Notes under the pieces: model-generated
Databases searched by the model: none
What the model was told of the DNA's origin: nothing
Seen by the model: only the letters and a program-made list of their open reading frames with translations
Source of the DNA: Margaritifera margaritifera
Lineage: Eukaryota > Mollusca > Bivalvia > Unionida > Margaritiferidae
Direction of reading: 5' to 3'
NCBI GenBank assembly: GCA_029931535.1
Contig: JAQPZY010001659.1
Location: 4,594,001 to 4,658,000 of the forward strand
DNA length: 64,000 bases
Position numbers and translations under genes: made by a program
Shown: piece after piece, positions 60,316 to 64,000 of the stretch
How the letters are laid out: the number at the start of each line of letters is the position of its first letter
How positions within the stretch are numbered: the stretch's first letter is position 1

Positions 60316-61900
60316 CAATAAGGTCACGTACAGAAACATGCCAAATACTATTCAAAGAAATTGTTTGGATTTATTTGTTTCAGTAACCATACACTCAAAC
60401 AGTCACAAATAGGAAACTACATACTTTAATATCTGAGTCAAAATAATTAAAAGAAATAGATCTATATTACAATTAAGTTATGACATATCATTTCCATATG
60501 ATTTACTATTATTTCTATGCTGATCAAAAATTTTGTTTTTATATTTTCACCTTAAAAAAATTAACAAATAATAGGATACATGTGGAGACAATACATCCAT
60601 GCAGAATGCCCTAAATTTGTTGGAAATTAAAATCTCTGAACATCTGAGATTTGACAATTTATATTTTCCACATTACTATGCATTTCAGCAATAAGTTGAG
60701 TTCTGATTGATTACAAACAATTATCATGCTTCCGTTGTTAATGTCAGGACCATAATTGGGGCTATTAAATGCAACGCACCAAGTCAGTTGTCTTAATGTG
60801 ATAGAAACACACCTTTCTCAAGCTGAAATTGACATAATCTTTTGATGCTAACCCTTGGCATTATTTCATAACAGTGTTGACAATGGTAAATGCCTTGATT
60901 TCTGTAGAACATCTGCAGAAGTCAAGTCTTGATTAGGGAGAGACCATTTAATTTTCTAAAGGGGGGGGGGGGGAAATGCTTGAAAACAATTGTCTTGCTC
61001 TGATTTATAGAATAAAAAAAGACTTTATTCTATTCCTTATTTTACTTGAAACAAACTTAGCCTCTGATGACAGAAAAAATGATCCCGGTTGGAAAGAACA
61101 TTTCGCACCCAATATATTAAATGGTCAGTCCCTTTAGTACAAATGCAGTCAGAATTGAACTAGTTCAAAGTTGTGCATATTCAGCCTCATGACTGTGTCA
61201 TTACTGCTTAAGGAATAAGCTTGTGGTTTGCATTTCAGTGTAAATTCAGTGCTTTCGGTTTGTTTGTTTTTATTTTGTAAAGAGGAGCGGTTGTCATTTG
61301 GAATTTAATTGTCCATATCTCAGAGGATCACTTTTCCATTGTAACAATAGGATAAATTTATGCTGTTCAAGAGAATCTCAATAAGATGTGACTCTTGTCA
61401 AGTCAGTGCATAGGTTTGTTCAGATTTCTTTGAATAAAGTAAGAGTGTAAGTTTGCAAAAGAAGTCAATCAACCTTTTTTAAATATACATGTATTGTATA
61501 TACAAGACTTTTTAAATAATTTTTTTATTGTCCAAATATATGATTGAAATAAAGATGACTGATCTGATTTGAATCACTCTTGACCTCTCAGTCTTTCCAT
61601 GGGTAGTCTTCATTCATTGCCTGTTTAAATGTCAGTCTGTAATGTCAACCAGCCCATCCACAATGGAGTTGCCAATGGTGTGCCTGCCAAGGTGTGGTGG
61701 TGAAATGTAAGTATTTATCCCTCCACTGTGGAGTGTTATCGTGGAGTGAACGTGGAGGGGATTAAGTCTCCCACAGCAACGCATGGGGAATTGAAAAATT
61801 GTGTGAACTGTACTGTACATCCTTCCATCCAGCTGCCATACATTGGCTAAGCTTTGTGTTTAAGTCATTACAGGCACTGTGGTAGGGCATCCAGGGTATC

Positions 61901-61916
61901 TGTGATTGTGTATGTG

Positions 61917-61951
<35 letters not shown>
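61901..61951. repeat. (TG)n microsatellite
   Basis: Nearly pure TG repeat beginning about 85 bp after the end of family A copy 2. Confidence 0.95.
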
Positions 61952-62149
61952 GGTGATGATATATGAAAATGCACTGTCTGCCAGGTTTTTTAAAAAAATG
62001 TATTAAGTTCTTCAAAGAAAACAGGTATTTTATTTTTTGTATTCACTTTTTGAATTTCCAGTCATTATTGTATTGGTTTGGATGACTAGATAGCTAATTC
62101 TCAATTGTAATATGTCACATACTTGGGTCATATGCACTGATCCCTTGGG

Positions 62150-62360
62150 ACCACAAAACCCACATTCTGAGTTTCCCCCAGAATCCACCACTGTCTAGAA
62201 GGTTGACAGGTATGTTTCAGTATTGGACAAATGATGCTGATGTGCCATCAAATATGGATGAAGATACAAAACTAGAGAAATCTTGAAAAAGTTCTTTTCA
62301 TAATGTATGCAATCGACAGCATTGAAAGAAATTTCAACAGAAAGCATCATACTGACCCAG
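62150..62360. repeat. dispersed intronic repeat R7, block 4
   Basis: aaatgatgctgatgtgccat and aaatttcaacagaaagcatc link it to the R7 blocks at 40690, 42703 and 55240. The adjoining 62361-62640 and 62816-63300 are AT-rich with nothing recognised. Confidence 0.5.
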
Positions 62361-62679
62361 ATTTCTAGTTAGAGTAAAGCAAGAGCAGTAACCTAAGATA
62401 AAGGAAGATTTAGAATCACAGGTTTGGGGTTATGCAGAGTTCTTCCCTATGCCAAAAAAGAGTTTTAAAGAGATCAAAAAAATTATTTTAAGAATACAAT
62501 TGAATAGAACAAATAAATACAAATAACAGAATAATACGCATTAGGGATTATAATGAAAGATTTTTAATTTAAATTGAGGAATAATATAAAATAAGTATGT
62601 AACAGGTAACACTATGCTGATAATAATTTGATAATATATTTATAACACTAGTTTGTAAAGTGCCAGTGGTTTGCATGCT

Positions 62680-62815
62680 CTAGTTTGTAAAGTACCAGTG
62701 GTTAGCATGCTGGACTCCTATGCAGGAGTACCAAGTTCAATTCCTAGACTAGCCCAGGTTGGCTACTGTGTTGTGTCCTTAGGCAAGACACTTCGCTCTC
62801 ATTGCCCAACAAAAA
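62680..62815 (+). repeat. tRNA-derived SINE (third type)
   Basis: The head agtggttagcatgctggact with B-box-like caagttcaattcc is followed by ggttggctactgtgttgtgt and ccttaggcaagacactt, a central motif related to that of family 1. The first 30 bp (gtttgtaaagtgccagtggt) are duplicated immediately upstream at about 62650. Confidence 0.65.
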
Positions 62816-63299
62816 CTAACTAAAGCCACTAGGCAAAATACCTTAAAACTGGCTTATCCCAATCAATCCAGAAATAATGTTGTGCATCCCAGATGCACGC
62901 CAATTTTTTACCAATGAAAAAAGTTATGTGGAAATTTACTAATAATTCAATGTAAGCCTCTAGGCTTGTAGCCTCTCTGATGTACACCAGTAAATGTATC
63001 TAATGTATCAAAATTTCTTTAAATATTTAATTATATGAAAGAAAAAATTTCTTGTAAAAACCATGACCAAGTTTAAAAAATTTTATTTGTAGAGAATTAT
63101 TGCTAAAAATTTGACCAGGTTAATATTTGTAATATTTTTAAGCAAGTTTGATAAGTTTGGCTTAATAGAGTTTGACTTGCTAGTACTGTGATATTAAAGT
63201 ACCTGAAACGTTTGTTGTTTATATGTTATCACATGTATTGTGCATTATTTTAAGACATTTTATATATTCAGTGCTATTACTCACCTTTAATTTCCTTCT

Positions 63300-64000
63300 C
63301 AAGTTCCAGGGGTAATTCGGGGTAATTCTCCTGAATGGCCCCTTCAGCCCCCACCTTAAACTTGGGTGTTTCCTAGGCAGGGATTTCAGCAGGGACCTGG
63401 GCCCATCTCTTCGTTAAGTCTCTTGAGGCTCATACACTAGTTACTATAGCCTCCTATGCTGATCTTTGTTTGGCTGCCACCATCAGTCTTTTGAAGGAGG
63501 AATTATCTCCGGTCACTGTGCAGAATTTGTTGGAGGCTGTTGTCAAGACATCGAGATGCACGATCTTGATGCCCATGGCGCTCACTGCCGAGCTTCTCCA
63601 CATCTGTAGGAATGCTGAAGACATAAAAGTTTTTTTCTGGAGCACAGCAAAAGTCTTTTGTCAGCCATCCTGCTTGATGCGAAGACTTTATTCAGAAGGC
63701 AAATCCCTACAGTTGCCTTGCAAGACTTGAGGGATCAGCATTACCTGTTGCTGGCTGCAGTACCAGGCTCAGCTAAACCAGCAAAGAAATAACCCCATCC
63801 TGAAAAGGTCCATGGCTCTTCCACCTATACTTTTTTAAGCAGGGAACTCCTTGCCACCCATCTTTCTCACAACTAGGTATCCAGAGGAGCTAGGAGACGA
63901 AGTCTACATGCACCTTCCCCTTCCCTAAGGAGGGGGTAGTCATTCCAGGGAGTCACATCTCTGCCAAGTCCTCAAAGTCCCAGTTGGTGCCAGACTGACT
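63300..64000 (+). pseudogene. DIRS-like retroelement, gag-to-RT junction, truncated by window
   Basis: A plus-strand frame (63470-63730) reads AATISLLKEELSPVTVQNLL, then LTAELLHICRNAEDIKVFF, and a second frame continues with LLDAKTLFRR-type sequence, as in the first ORF (gag-like) of DIRS elements. The last bases encode VPVGARLT, which resembles the opening of the DIRS reverse transcriptase domain. Frame changes around 63650-63730 and a stop near 63830 show that it is damaged. It is GC-richer than the flanking intron. Assignment is from pattern memory. Confidence 0.45.

Larger units (their letters stand above)
57259..61817. mobile_element. family A element, copy 2 (inverted) with nested pogo element
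   Basis: Ends tacagtacagctcaca and tgtgaactgtactgta are inverted and TA-bounded. The right two fifths (about 60100-61817) match the reverse complement of copy 1 (10851-12900): ccactgtggagtg subterminal motif, tattgtccaaatatatga, ttgtccatatctcag and the tRNA-like block. Removing the pogo element at 58442-59553 gives about 3.44 kb, close to copy 1. The left part (57300-58440) matches copy 1 poorly. Confidence 0.75.

Overview
The window is eukaryotic, AT-rich, invertebrate nuclear DNA and looks like the inside of one long, intron-rich gene on the + strand. Seven coding exons (about 1 kb in all) are spread over roughly 55 kb: four single-exon calcium-binding EGF domains (601-717, 2443-2562, 8360-8479, 17564-17689), a SEA domain split over two exons (34512-34639, 40199-40415), a fifth EGF exon (44401-44547) and the start of a PKD-type domain (54960-55170). 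Reading frames and intron phases agree across all of them (phase 1 throughout, phase 0 inside the SEA domain, phase 2 leaving the PKD exon). The 5' and 3' ends of the gene lie outside the window. The product should be an extracellular or membrane-anchored modular protein with the order EGF x4, SEA, EGF, PKD, in the broad style of polycystin-1/REJ-like or other large mosaic receptors. I cannot name the orthologue.

Everything else is intron, filled with repeats. The tRNA-derived SINEs, the diverged intronic satellites of about 135-190 bp and the number of pogo-like elements fit a lophotrochozoan, most likely a bivalve mollusc. This is inference from repeat style, not a database match.

Layout: 0.3-8.3 kb holds SINEs, two satellite blocks and hairpin MITEs. 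9-16.4 kb holds a possible hAT element, a 3.2 kb TA-flanked inverted-repeat element (family A), a TTAA-flanked piggyBac-like element and a SINE with target duplications. 17.7-19.0 kb is a pogo-like element. 22-24 kb and 31-36 kb are satellite-rich. 26.8-29.6 kb is a broken DIRS-like (tyrosine-recombinase) retroelement with a MITE inside it. 36-40.2 kb has two hAT-like transposase remnants, an 18-copy minisatellite and two hairpin MITEs. 40.9-43.8 kb is a SINE split by a pogo-like element, followed by a third, partial family A copy. 45.6-52.9 kb is a 7.26 kb composite: a TIR element of about 3 kb carrying tandem repeats, invaded by two pogo elements. 57.3-61.8 kb is an inverted second copy of family A with another pogo element inside. 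The last 0.7 kb is the gag/RT junction region of a DIRS-like element running off the window.

No RNA gene, operon, CRISPR array or second host gene could be supported. The most interesting material is the nested transposon stratigraphy, the family A element with a tRNA-like module, the set of pogo elements that keep only a DNA-binding HTH segment, and the pre-miRNA-sized double hairpin MITE.
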